Shown piece by piece: positions 11,253 to 22,198 of a stretch of DNA of 64,000 bases. Location of the stretch: contig JAQFVV010012490.1 of the NCBI GenBank assembly GCA_028023455.1, forward strand, positions 4,590,576-4,654,575, read 5' to 3'. The translations under genes and the position numbers were made by a program. Numbering within the stretch: position 1 is the stretch's first letter; each line of letters starts with the position of its first letter. The notes beneath the pieces are model-generated. The model had not been told where the DNA came from, ran no database searches, and was given only the letters and a program-made list of their open reading frames with translations. The DNA comes from Epiperipatus broadwayi. Its lineage: Eukaryota; Onychophora; Udeonychophora; Euonychophora; Peripatidae.

Positions 11253-11580
11253 ATCCAAGATAAAAATGATTTGAATGCCTTCTCTTGTAGTAGCATTTAT
11301 CATAAATAAAAAAAAAGCTTGTTTAGAGTGATTAGCACGCTCTTAATTTTACATATTTGTAAGTGCAAGCTATATATAAGTCATGTGACATCTGACTTGT
11401 TATTATTACTATTATTATTTTGCTGTTGTGGCTTTAGCTAAATTATAAGTTCAGGCCCATATGATTTTTTCAGTTGGAGAGCTGACTTTAAAGACATGTA
11501 GATGTCTAAAAGTTTCAGATCTTCTTCTAACAATTATCTTTTAGATAAATGCTTTGCTTGAGTTGGTTTTTTAGATCTAA

Positions 11581-11638
11581 TGTCCCAACTCCTCACTGAA
11601 GAGACCCATAGGTCAAAACCGGTCTGGGGATGGGGACA
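11581..11638 (+). ncRNA. Hammerhead ribozyme, copy 3, with G12 lost
   Basis: Same architecture as copy 2: CTGAAGA 11596-11602, stem II GACC/GGTC, GTC at 11622-11624, stem I TCCTCA/TGGGGA plus TGTCCC/GGGACA. The GAAA block reads AAAA (11615-11618), a G-to-A change at the position acting as general base in hammerhead catalysis. The fold should form but cleavage should be strongly impaired. Confidence 0.82.
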
Positions 11639-13739
11639 ATCCAAGAAAAAAAGTGATTTGAATGCCTTCTCTTGTAGTAGCATTTATCATAAATTTAAAA
11701 AAAAAGCTTGTTTAGAGTGATTAGCATGCTCTTAATTTTACATATTTGTAAGTGCAAGCTATATATAAATCATGTGACATCTGACTTGTTATTATTACTA
11801 TTATTATTCTTATAAATAAAATTAGAAATTAAAAATAAAAAAGTTCGCAAATAAAAGTGTTTTTCAGATTTAAAAATTGAAAATTAAAAGTCATCTAAAC
11901 TCGTATATATAAAAAAATCACACAGATGGAAAATTATTAAAAGAAAACTTTATTTAAAAAAAAGTATTTTTAAAACTAAATTGTAAGAAAAAACTTAAAG
12001 ATTTAAAGATAAAAATATATCTTTAAAAATATACAAAATTTAATTAATTCTATTGTGTAAAAGGCTAAAAAATGGAAATGATTATTTTTAATTACTATTA
12101 AGTAAACTAGCCTTTGGGCATCTCAAAATTTATAATTAAAGGTCAGATAGGAGAAAAACAATAAGAACAGAATAGCCAATAAAAAAAATTCCTCAGGAAA
12201 TGGACCACAGCAAAAGAATCATCATCATAATGAAATGTCCAGTTAATCCACAATTTTAATATAAAAAGGAAAAGATTAAAAATAAAATATGTGTGTCTTA
12301 TATATGTTAAGTCCAGGAGAGTTGAAGGAGAAGGGATTGAAAAGATGCACTTTCAATCCCTTCAGTTTTTCTAAAAGAAGAAATGAAATATTGTTTTCCT
12401 ATATTGCGGACCCCAGGAGATCAGGATCCTGCAATAAAAGCCTGCAAAGAACTTTACCAGCTACAGTGAAGGACCTCCGAATGAATACCAATAGAACGGC
12501 AAACAGCATATCGGTCTCCCCAGGATGTCATGGGAATTAACATTGGATACAAATTATAAGCAACTATTAAGGATGGTCTTTTAAACTCTAAAGACTATAT
12601 ATATAATTCATGAACATTAAGTATAAATATTTCCAATATTTAAATAGAATATAAATTCCTATCTGACTAAATTAAATCATTAATAATTATTTTTAGCATA
12701 TGTAGTTTTAAAATCATTTCCATTAATTTAATTTTTCCATTCTTTTAAGTGTTTATTATGTTTTTTTATTTTTTTTTCACATTAAGCTAAAACTTTTAAT
12801 TAAGTCATGTTAAATTTAAGTCGGATGTGAATGGCTGCATAGATTCGTAAAGTTATGTTAGTTTAAGGGAGGGTAAATCTTAGGTTATTTGTTTTGCAGT
12901 TAGATTGGGTCAATGGATTGGATATGTTGGTGTAATTAGTAAATGTAGCATGAAAATCCGCTACGTGCAGGATCACATCATATGCCACACTTGGGCAAAA
13001 TAAGTCTCATTTCTTACTGACCATTGGAAATAGACAGTATTCCCTGCTCCTTGGATCATCCTTTTAGCCTATGTAATGGGATAGTAAGATGGCAAAAAGG
13101 ACCACAATCCCTTCCTATGGAGTTTTCTTTTTTTATTGTTCTCATCAGACAGACGAAGTATTCCTGTACTGGATGAGAGACATTTCTTCTCAATAACCAT
13201 GCTGTTCAGATGTATATTTCTGAGTACGGTATTGTGCTGTCGTATTCATGCTGCATTGACTACATCGATATATCAGATAGATTGGCATTAGTTTGACTGA
13301 ACTTTTGGCCTAGGGTTAAATAAGGGATATAGAATATTTTCTTTTTCGAGTGCAATCTATGTAGTTTATCCATACTCGACAGTTATAAAATATTAATAAA
13401 TTCATCTGTGCGAACTTATAAAGTCAAAAGTTAAAATGTAAATCAAATTATAAAGTAAACATTATATTAAAGTAATTTTAAATTTTATATATGTGCAAGA
13501 TAAATGTTTCTGTGTATTGTTTATCTGTCAGTGGCTTATTCTTATTTTTTATTCTTTTATAATAAAATATATATTTTCTCTGCTGCTCCACAAGCTAGTG
13601 ACTGGGGCATTTCGGTGATATTTATTTAAAAATCGGATCTTAAGTATCTGCCTATTATATAAATTTTCCAGGTTCGAATGACCTAGTGGTGCCCAGTACG
13701 GTAGATATGGTAAGATCACAATTCACCCTGACCATTATA

Positions 13740-14445
13740 TTTGGAACCCAACATGGGGTGATGTATAATAAACCACGAATACCTTGATTAAATTTTTTTA
13801 AAATAAAATATTTTTATCTAAATACATAAAGCTGTATACTTTAAATCTTATAAAAGCACTGACAGAAAGAAATAGCACATATATTAAACATGAGAAAGAA
13901 AATATATTAATAATTTTAAATTGTAATTTTGTTTTTTAAAAAAAAGAAAGAAAAAGTCAAAAGTTTGCAATTATATTTTTTTTAAATATATATTATGCTT
14001 TAAAGTGTATAGGTGTGCATAGTCACTTAAGTTTATGATTGTAAATGTGGCACCTCACAATGAGTGTCTTTTGGGAATCTACCTCAGTGTAATCCCCATT
14101 TAAGCATTTCAATTAATCATAAATAAGTTGGTGGTATATATAATTGTGCTGCAAATATACAGATATAAACTCATTATTTCTTAAAATGTATTTACTCCAT
14201 GCAACTTTCCTAAATAAATAATTTGCTTGTTGGCCGAGTGTTAGAAAGGAAATGTAGAGAAAATGAAACTCTTGGGGGAGGAGGTGTAAGCATAGATGGT
14301 TTGTAGGAAAATGATAGTCAACGTTTTTTGTATAGTCTCTTTTTGTAAATTACTAACTGAAAAGGTCCTTGTAAATTGATGTCGTTAATCATGTACCATA
14401 ATTACTAACCCTAAGAAATATTTTTTTAAAGCATGTTTACTGATA
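13740..14445. other. Centre between the 2-kb direct repeats
   Basis: Begins TTTGGAACCCAACATGGGG directly after the left repeat; a TGG two bases from an LTR end is where a primer binding site would be. The rest is AT-rich, with a purine-rich stretch at 14245-14290 that is not adjacent to the right repeat. No open frame of note. If this is an LTR element, it is a non-coding one. Confidence 0.4.
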
Positions 14446-16447
14446 TGTAATGGGCATACATGCTGTTGCATTATTCTCATAAATAAAATTAAAAATAAAA
14501 AAGTTTGCAAATAAAAGTTTGTTTTTCAGATTTAAAAATTGAAAATTAAAAGTCATCTAAACTCGTATATATAAAAAATCACACAGATGGAAAATTATTA
14601 AAAGAAAACTTTATTTTAAAAAAAAAGTATTTTTAAAACTAAATTTTAAGAAAAAATATATTTTTAAAAATATACAAAATTTAATTAATTCTATTCTGTA
14701 AAGGACTAAAAAAATGGAAATGATTATTTTTAATTAGTCTTAAGTAAACTATTCTTGGGCATCTCAAAATTTATAATTAAAGGTCAGATAGAAAAACAAT
14801 AAGAACAGAATAGCCCATCTCAAAATTTATAATTAAAGGTCAGATAGAATAACAATAAGAACAGAATAGTCAATAAAAAAGTCCTTCAGGAAATGGACCA
14901 CAGCGAAAGAATCATCATCATCATGACATCATGTACAGTTAATTCACACTTTAATATAAAAAGGAAAAGATTAAAAATAAAATATGTATGTGCTATACGT
15001 GTTAAGTCCAGGAGGGTAGAAGGAAAAGGGATTGAAAAGATGCACTTTCAATCCCTTCAGTTTTTCTAAAAGAAATGAAATATTTTCCTATATTGCGGAC
15101 CCCAGGACATCAGAGTCCTGCAATAAAAGCCTGCAAAGAACTATACCAGCTACAGTAAAGGACCTCTGGATGAATATCAATAGAACGGCAAACAGCATAC
15201 CGGTCTACCCAGAACATTGTTGGAATTAACACTGGATCCAAATTACAAGCAACTATTAAGGATGGATTTTTAAACTGCAAGAACTATATATATAATTCAT
15301 GAACATTAAGTATAAATATTTCCAATATTTAAATAGAAATGTAAATTCATATCTGACCAAATTAAATCCTTAAAATTATTTTTATCATATGTAGCTTTAA
15401 AATCATTTCCATTAATTTAATTTTTTCATTCTTTTAAGTGTTTATTATGATTTTTTTTTTTTTCACATTAAGCTAAAACTTTTAATTAAATCATGTTAAA
15501 TTTAAGTCGGGTGTGAATGGCTGCATAGATTTGTAAAGTTATGTTAGTTTAAGGGAGGGTAAATCTTAGGTTATTTGTTTCACAGTTAGATTGGGTCAAT
15601 GGATTCAATGTATTGGTGTAATTAGTAAATATAGCATGAAGATTCGCTACATGCAGGATCACATTATACACTGCACTTGGGCAAAATAAGTCCCATTTTT
15701 TACTGACCATCGGAAGCAGACGGTATTCCCTGCTCCTTGGATCACCCCTTTAATCTATGGAATGGGATAGTAAGATGGCAAAAAGGACTGCAATCCCTTC
15801 CTATGGCATTTTCTTTTTTTATTGTTTTTTTTACCAGACAAATGAAGTATTCCTGTACTGGACGAGAGACATTTCTTCTCGATAACCATGCTGTTCAGAT
15901 GTATATTTCTGACAGTATGGTATTATGCTGTCGTATTCATGCTGCATTGAATACATCGATATATCAGATAGATTGGCGTTACTTTGATTGCGAACTTTTG
16001 GCTTAGGGTTAAATAAGGGATATAGAATATTTTCTTTTTGAGTGCAATCTATGTAGTTTATCCATACTCGACACTCTAATAAAATATTAATAAATTCATC
16101 TGTGTGAACTTATAAAATCAAAAGTTAAAATGTAAATCAAATTATAAAGTAAACATTATACTAAAATAATTCTAAATTTTATATATGTGCAAAATAAATG
16201 TTTCTGCATATTGTTAATCTGACAATGACTTATTCTTATTTTTTATTATCTTTCTTTCTTTTATAATAAAATATATGCTAACTCTGCTGGTCCGCGAGCT
16301 AGTGACTGGGCAATTTGGTCATGTTTATTTAAAAATTGGATCTTAACTTAAGTATCTGCCTACTATATAAATTTTTCAGGTTTGAATGGCCTGGAGGTGC
16401 CCTGTATGGTAGATACAGTAAGACCACAATTCACCTCGACCATTATA
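14446..16447 (+). repeat. Two-kilobase direct repeat, right copy
   Basis: Partner of 11092-13739 without the hammerhead insertion. It carries its own internal 57-bp tandem duplication at about 14760-14868. Short open frames inside (15032-15229, 15737-16006) have equivalents in the left copy but are not conserved as proteins, so they are probably chance frames. Confidence 0.65.
14760..14868. repeat. 57-bp tandem duplication
   Basis: CATCTCAAAATTTATAATTA followed by AAGGTCAGATAGAA is present twice in a row, whereas the left 2-kb repeat has it once. It is a duplication specific to this copy. Confidence 0.8.
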
Positions 16448-16976
16448 AGTCTAATATTTTAGTTAATTTGTTTTAATAAAATTATCCTTAATATAACTCT
16501 TTCATTATACGTTCTTAATTTTTTAGTTTGCTAGATTTTATTATTAAAAAAATATTTTAAGAAATGTATAAATTACCTATGCCAATATCTTCATTTAACA
16601 TCTGAACACTGGTGAAATTCATATAAAATATTAAATGACAAGAAAGTGAAATCACAAATATATTACATGTATTTATTTACTGTGAATCTATGGAATGTGA
16701 TGAGATGAGAATCAGTGGGTCTACAGACCCTCTTAAACAAATAAATGGCAATACAAATCCGAATAAAATATTAGGTCAGTTAATCAGGAAATATAATTGT
16801 GTTTTAGAAATATCCAAATTCACACATGAACAGAATAAATCTTGCATAGTTTGATTAATTAACATTATTTTGTGTAATCTACTGGTAAATAGTACAATAT
16901 ATTATAAAAAGGAGGTTTTTTATTATATATTTACTGTTGTTATTACTGTTTTTGAATGCATATTTATTTTTTTTAG
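16448..16976 (+). other. Presumed intron upstream of the first visible OST-alpha exon
   Basis: AT-rich, ending in a polypyrimidine run and AG at 16975-16976. The preceding exon was not found anywhere in 1-16976, so it either lies left of the window or is too short to see. Confidence 0.55.
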
Positions 16977-17215
16977 ATCTTCTCATGGACAGCTCTTGTT
17001 GGTATATTTGTTCCACGGTCATGGGTTATTGTGGATAGCTTTGCATCGATTTATCTGGCCATTTGCATCTACAAGTTTTTTCAGCTAATGTTAGATTACA
17101 TGGGGGGTGAGGAGAAGTTCCTGCAGGTGATGGAGGGCACACCCATTCCCCTCCGCGGACCGCCCTTCACCTGCTGCCTGCCACAAAACTGCTTCCCAGA
17201 GTTCTTGCTCAGCAG
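16977..17215 (+). CDS. Slc51a: Organic solute transporter alpha-like protein, exon A
   Basis: First visible exon (239 bp, 79 codons plus 2 bases) of a multi-pass membrane protein of the OST-alpha / TMEM184 family (Solute_trans_a). In vertebrates the OST-alpha subunit pairs with OST-beta for facilitated export of bile acids and sterols at the plasma membrane; the invertebrate substrate is unknown. Seen: a hydrophobic segment running through VGIFVPRSWVIVDSF to YLAICIYKFFQLM, then LDYMGGEEKFL (the GGE signature of the family), and a Pro/Cys-rich loop GPPFTCCLPQNCFP. Acceptor TTTTTTAG/ATC; donor AG/GTAATT after CAG at 17215. The exon is clearly richer in G+C than its surroundings. OST-alpha fits better than TMEM184 because of the Cys-rich loop, but I am not certain. 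Confidence 0.85.
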
Positions 17216-18864
17216 GTAATTAGAGATAAGTTTGCATAAATATAATCTAAGTTATACATTGTGAGAATGAATTATTCAGGTATCAATTTATGAAATAAAA
17301 AAATAACATTTAAATATATGAATATTATAATTAATGATTTATTCTTATATTTTAAATATAAGATGCAGACATGTTGGGGGGGGGGGTATGACAATGACTC
17401 TCCACTTGCATTCTATATCAATCACGTCTCCTCAATATATCCAATACCATATGTATTTATTAATATTCTTATAACAAACTTATTTTAAAATGTATGTATT
17501 TCGCAGACAATTATTTATAACTAATTTTTTATAAATACATAAATGATTATCAATTAATCTTTAATTAGATAAATAATTATTACATTTAGATTTACATATG
17601 AATTTTAATTTTAATAAATATAATTATATTATTTATGTATGTGCATTTCAGTGGAAAATTCTCTTTTGAAAAGGCCCCAATACTTTTTTGAAAAGGAACC
17701 ACATAGAATATTTTATAATAAAATTATTATTTGTAGAAAATAAAACTGGAAAAAAATAATATTCATATCATGAATTAATTATAATTTTACATCTGACAAT
17801 ATATAATGTGTGATATCTAAAGTCTAAAAAGCAAGTGAAATATTTCACATAAAATTACATATTATGAATAATTATAAACATCATAATATAAACTCTCTTA
17901 TTATATATTTTAATAAAAGTCTTATCAAAGTTTATGATATTGCTCTAAAATTGAGATGTTAAAATATCATATGAAGGTAGTGTTAAGAAAAATTGTAATA
18001 AAGTATTAAGATTAATATTTATTTTTTCTGTTCATAAAAAGTTGTATGAATGCTAATCTTTCATGCATTATCAAAATGTTTTAATATGTTGCATTGTAGA
18101 ATAAATTTGATCATAAAGATATATATTATTAAAAATTGATATTATTTTAACAGATAAATTATCAAGTTTTAGAAATATTTTGACAATATGAAGTAAAATA
18201 ACAATAAAATTAAATAAATAATAAAAAATTAATAGAAAAATTGTTTAGAAAAAATTTGATTATACTGAATAATACATTATTGCTGCTTTTTTTAAAACTG
18301 ACATATCATTACACTCAATTAAATTTTGATTGTATAGTCCACCAATTATGAAACATACATTATTTGATGGATAGTTGTTGTCAATCAATAGCCAGGCAAA
18401 TCTGAATTCATGAATGTCATACAACCAGGCAGAGTTCTTCACTTTAAGTATATGATAAGTAATTTAAAGCATATAATTTAATATAACCAGGTCACATGTG
18501 AGATGTTGCTAAACTATATTTAAGTATGTTCAAGTTGGGTCAAAAGTAAAACTTCCTATAAATAACTTACTGCAGAGCAAAAGTTTATTGAATGGCCACC
18601 ACAGAGGAACAATAAAAGAGAAAGCATTATTCTCCAGGTTTTCTATTTTTACTATTTTTCCATTCTTATTTACCATTTAGTTTAGAATAGTTAGAAACCC
18701 TTTTAGCAACTAATATGCTATGCTTATCTGAATTATCTATAGGCCAGTTTTCTGAAAGGAGGTCTTTCATATTAAAATTATGTCAAAATATTTAATACCA
18801 GTATTCTAAAAAATTTTCTAGAAAATTTTACATAGGTGTATTTTTTGAAATTTACTTCATATCA

Positions 18865-20300
18865 TTATCAACACTATTTTCAACCATTGTCAATTCATTG
18901 CAGGATGAAAGTCCGAGTTTAATCCAGTTTCTCTGATACCTAGACTCTCTTCTTGACATCTCCTCAGCACATTTCCTTAAAACAGGAAAAATTCTCCATA
19001 CACATTTCATATATCTTATTTTAGATCTTTTAGAATTTTTTGGAATGCAATTTAAGATTTCAACTTTCCATTTATTATTATTTCTTTATGCAATATATTC
19101 ACCCCATCTCCATTTCAATCTTGTCAGTAACATCTGCTTATTTTTTCACTCATGTATTTAATTTTCAATCTCTTCTTGTTATTTCTAGCTTATATTTCTT
19201 CGTACTTTGTTGAGTGGTCTAAGTCTCAGATCCATAAGTAATAATTGATAAAGCATGATTTATTAAAAACCTTCCTTTTAAAACACATAGGCATATTTCT
19301 TTTTAATATTATTTCTACCAATAACATTCCATTCAAGTTTAATTCTGTGATTAATTTTATTCATTATGTTTTCATTTATATTAATAATCTGACCAAGATA
19401 TTTATAGTTGTTAATATTTTCTAATTTATCATTATCAATCTTTATTTTCTTCTTTTGAGAAAATCCATTAAACATTACTTTAGTATTTTTAGCATTTACT
19501 TTCGTCTGATAACTTTTGCAGCATTTTCCAAAGCTCTGAAGCATTATTTGCAGAAACAATTACATCATTATCAGAAAAATCTAGATGGCTTAAATAATCT
19601 TTATTTACTTTTATTCTTTTAACTTCCCATTTTAATTCATAAAATACTTTTTGTAACTACTTTAAAACATTTTGAAGATATGCAGTCACCCTGTTGTATA
19701 CCATTGTAAATGTTAATCTTTCTAGTATCACTATGTAATCTAATCATTGCTGTTGCATTTTGAAAAATATTCTTCAGATTATAGCAATATCCTGGGTCTA
19801 TATTTTGATGATCCTATGCTTTAATCTTTGAAGAAATGCTTATAGAAACAAATGTCTTTTATAATTTTCAAATCCAAAATATAATAATAACTCAGATTCA
19901 TTGGTCCTTTCTATAATTTTTCTTAATACTTTGATATGATCCACTGTCATTTTTAAACCCAACCTGTTCTTTTTGTTAGTTAAAATCCAAAGTTTGCTGT
20001 AAACAAGATGGGATTATCTTGATAAAAATTTTGTATCGAACTGATAGAAAACTGTTAAACCTTTAATTTCTAATATTGTTTCTATCATCTTTTTTAAATA
20101 TTAATATTTGTATTGCATGTTTTCAATTATTTAAACATTTGGTATATAATTTTGCCAACAAATGTTCATTTTTTTCACTGGCTTTTTTTAAGATATTGAT
20201 TATAATTATAATTCAGTTATATAGATATAATTACTTAAAGAATAAATGTCAACAGCCATCATAAAATATTTTGGTGAGCAGATCTGTTCTATGAGCTGTA
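18865..20300 (-). mobile_element. RTE-like retrotransposon, 3' fragment, copy 3
   Basis: Shares the 3' end of RTE copy 1 (CCATTGTCAATTCATTGCAG at 18892 corresponds to the complement of that copy's end) and, reading leftwards, remnants of the reverse transcriptase. The open stretch 19278-19559 (minus) includes KNTKVMFNGFSQ and NNYKYLGQIIN, the thumb region. Heavily mutated and 5'-truncated or eroded beyond about 20.3 kb. Confidence 0.75.
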
Positions 20301-21189
20301 GTTTTTTTGATTTTTGCTTTACAGAATCTAAGTTCTGTAATTGTTATGTTGTAGTACGATTAATATTAAGAAAAAATACATTTTAAACTGTGTGTACTCC
20401 AGAAGTTAAAAGTGTTAAATAATTACATGTGAAAGTAAATGAGTTGATTTAATAAAAATGAAAATTAGAAATTACAAATGTTTTTTCATATAGATATTTT
20501 ATAAATAGCAAGGTGTAAAACAAGATGGAAGATCCGAATAAATAATTAATTAAACGAAGGATTAAAAATGTAAAGAACAATTTAATTAATTAGTTCAGAA
20601 ATAAGCCCAGAATAATTTGGTGATTAAAATTGATAAGGAATAAACAATAGAACAAAAAGTAGTTATAATCTAGCAGAGAAAGGACAGATTAGTATCAGTC
20701 CTAATTTTCTGAGAGACTTAAGTGTAGCGCGAATTCAGAACAGGACCAACGATGGGAGGAGAACCAGATATTCGGGTCTGAAGATACCAAATACTGACCT
20801 AGGGTAATTATACAGACTATACCTGTCTTATTATTATTATTTTTGTAAGCCTTACAGGCACTAGTAGACTTATGATAATTCTGTTTATAAATGATTGTTA
20901 TTTTTCATACTAATAAAATCTTGTATCTGTTAAGTGGGATATCTTAATTTTATGCAAGAGAGTAACAGTTTCTTGAATTAGGTGTATTTGGTTGTTTCTC
21001 GTAAGTAACATTAAATCAAGTACATCACAGTAATATTTAACAAAACTCAGATAATTTTTTTAATATAAATTAAAATAAAAAAATTATTTTCAAACATTTC
21101 AATTTTATATCAGTTTACCCCTCATCTCAAACTCTCAGATGACATCCTATCACTAGACATGTATGGTAAAAAACATCATTAGTCAAGAG

Positions 21190-21545
21190 AATTAAAGATA
21201 TTAAACACCTAAATCTTTACATGCTTGTTCAATATTTTTTCATTGTATCATTCTCTCACAAAACAAGGACTGGTTTTTATATATATTTTAATACCTAGTA
21301 GTAACGTGAATAATCTTTGTGCTTTGGAGATATTTTCAAAATTTTTAAAAGGTTATCATTTAAAATTTTATTAGATCACAGATATCTACCAGTGTTCTCA
21401 TTATATATGCATTTCATAAATAACCCTTTACTCATCATGTGAGCTAGGGATATTAAACACCTTGATCTTCATACCTGTGATGACAGTTCAATATTTTTCC
21501 ATTGCATCATAATTTACATATTGCTATGTATGAGTTCATACAAAA
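21190..21545. repeat. Pair of diverged repeats
   Basis: The block at about 21193-21258 (GATATTAAACACCTAAATCT ... TTCAATATTTTTTC) recurs at about 21447-21515. They are two old direct copies about 250 bp apart. Confidence 0.5.
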
Positions 21546-21632
21546 TACTGATAATACTACTATTAACTAATATTTAGAAACAAATCTGCATTAGGATCTG
21601 CCACTATAAAATTTAATTTCCTATTAAGTCTC

Positions 21633-22198
21633 TGTCATATCTCACCTTGCCTTCGGAAATGAACTACTCCAAATTCCTTCCTTATCTGATTGGATTGAAC
21701 ATTCATTTCCACTAAACAATGAGTAAACATATAGATAAAGCCCAGCCAATGGTTAGTATGGGCCAATAGGTAAAAACACTTTCTGAATCTGATTGCTTCC
21801 AGTAGGGTTGGGGATCTGGCAATAAATAGTCAGCCTTTTTAGTAGGGAAAGAATGTCTGTCTAATCTAAGCAATAGTAAGTGTTTCCATTATAGGTATTA
21901 TGCTATAGGTTTACGTACAGGGGAAATCCACAATAGAACTGGAAGCTCTTAAGACTGGAGTTGATTCAAGGCAAGAGTCATTGAACAAACTCACAAGGCA
22001 GGCTGTTACATACAGCTGGAAGTGAGTTGAGTCTTCAAGCATCAGCAGTCCTGCATTAATTGAGATTATATATGTGGCAGTATATTCATTGATATTGTAT
22101 ATTATGTAAATATATTTAATCCTAATAAATAATATTAATTGAATTTCAGGTGTTCATATTTTTTGTTACTATTGGTTTGAATCTGCAATCCAGGCCCA
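21633..22198 (-). mobile_element. Solo LTR of a Ty3/gypsy element
   Basis: Begins TGTCATATC and ends CCA. It is flanked by a perfect 5-bp target duplication GTCTC (21628-21632 and 22199-22203). On the complementary strand it matches the gypsy-1 LTR at 51.4 kb in ordered blocks (AAAAAGGCTGACTATTTA, then an ACTGGAA block, CCAATCAG, and the GATATGACA end), so it is a related family. It is the usual product of recombination between the two LTRs of a full element. Confidence 0.82.

Larger units (their letters stand above)
11117..11805 (+). mobile_element. Tandem dimer of a hammerhead-bearing retrozyme-like element
   Basis: Two near-identical units, 11117-11420 and about 11501-11805, each run from GTCTAAAAGTTTCAGATCTT through a hammerhead motif and a CAAGCTATATATAA segment to a TTATTATTACTATTATTATT tail. 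The ribozyme cores are 386 bp apart. The dimer interrupts the left 2-kb repeat: the right copy reads straight from its TGCTGTTGCA block into TTATTCTCATAAAT. Known: small nonautonomous retroelements with type I hammerheads propagate as circular RNAs and integrate as tandem copies. There are no open frames, as expected for such an element. I infer insertion after the 2-kb repeat duplicated. Confidence 0.7.
11092..13739 (+). repeat. Two-kilobase direct repeat, left copy (candidate long LTR)
   Basis: Aligns by eye with 14446-16447 from TGTAACAGGC...ATGCTGTTACA to ACCATTATA, apart from a 0.69-kb insertion at about 11117-11805. Shared landmarks include the palindromic block AGGGATTGAAA...TTTCAATCCC (12330-12362) and GGTTCGAATGACC near the end. 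Both copies start TGTAA and end CCATTATA. AGTC precedes the left copy and also follows the right copy, which would fit a target duplication. Only the outer geometry supports an LTR reading; there is no coding evidence. Confidence 0.6.

Noticed and set aside
12289-12540. Short protein gene, with relative at 15032-15229
   Set aside because: The two copies differ by frame-disrupting indels and the frame only overlaps a palindromic DNA block, so it is not conserved as protein.
13660-13700. GGTTCGAATGACC as a tRNA T-arm or Pol III B box
   Set aside because: No matching acceptor or anticodon stem; the right 2-kb copy has GGTTTGAATGGCC, which is not conserved as a B box.
17375-17386. Poly-G run as a regulatory or quadruplex element
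   Set aside because: A single run without further G tracts; similar isolated runs at 36924, 39602 and 61272 look like ordinary homopolymers.
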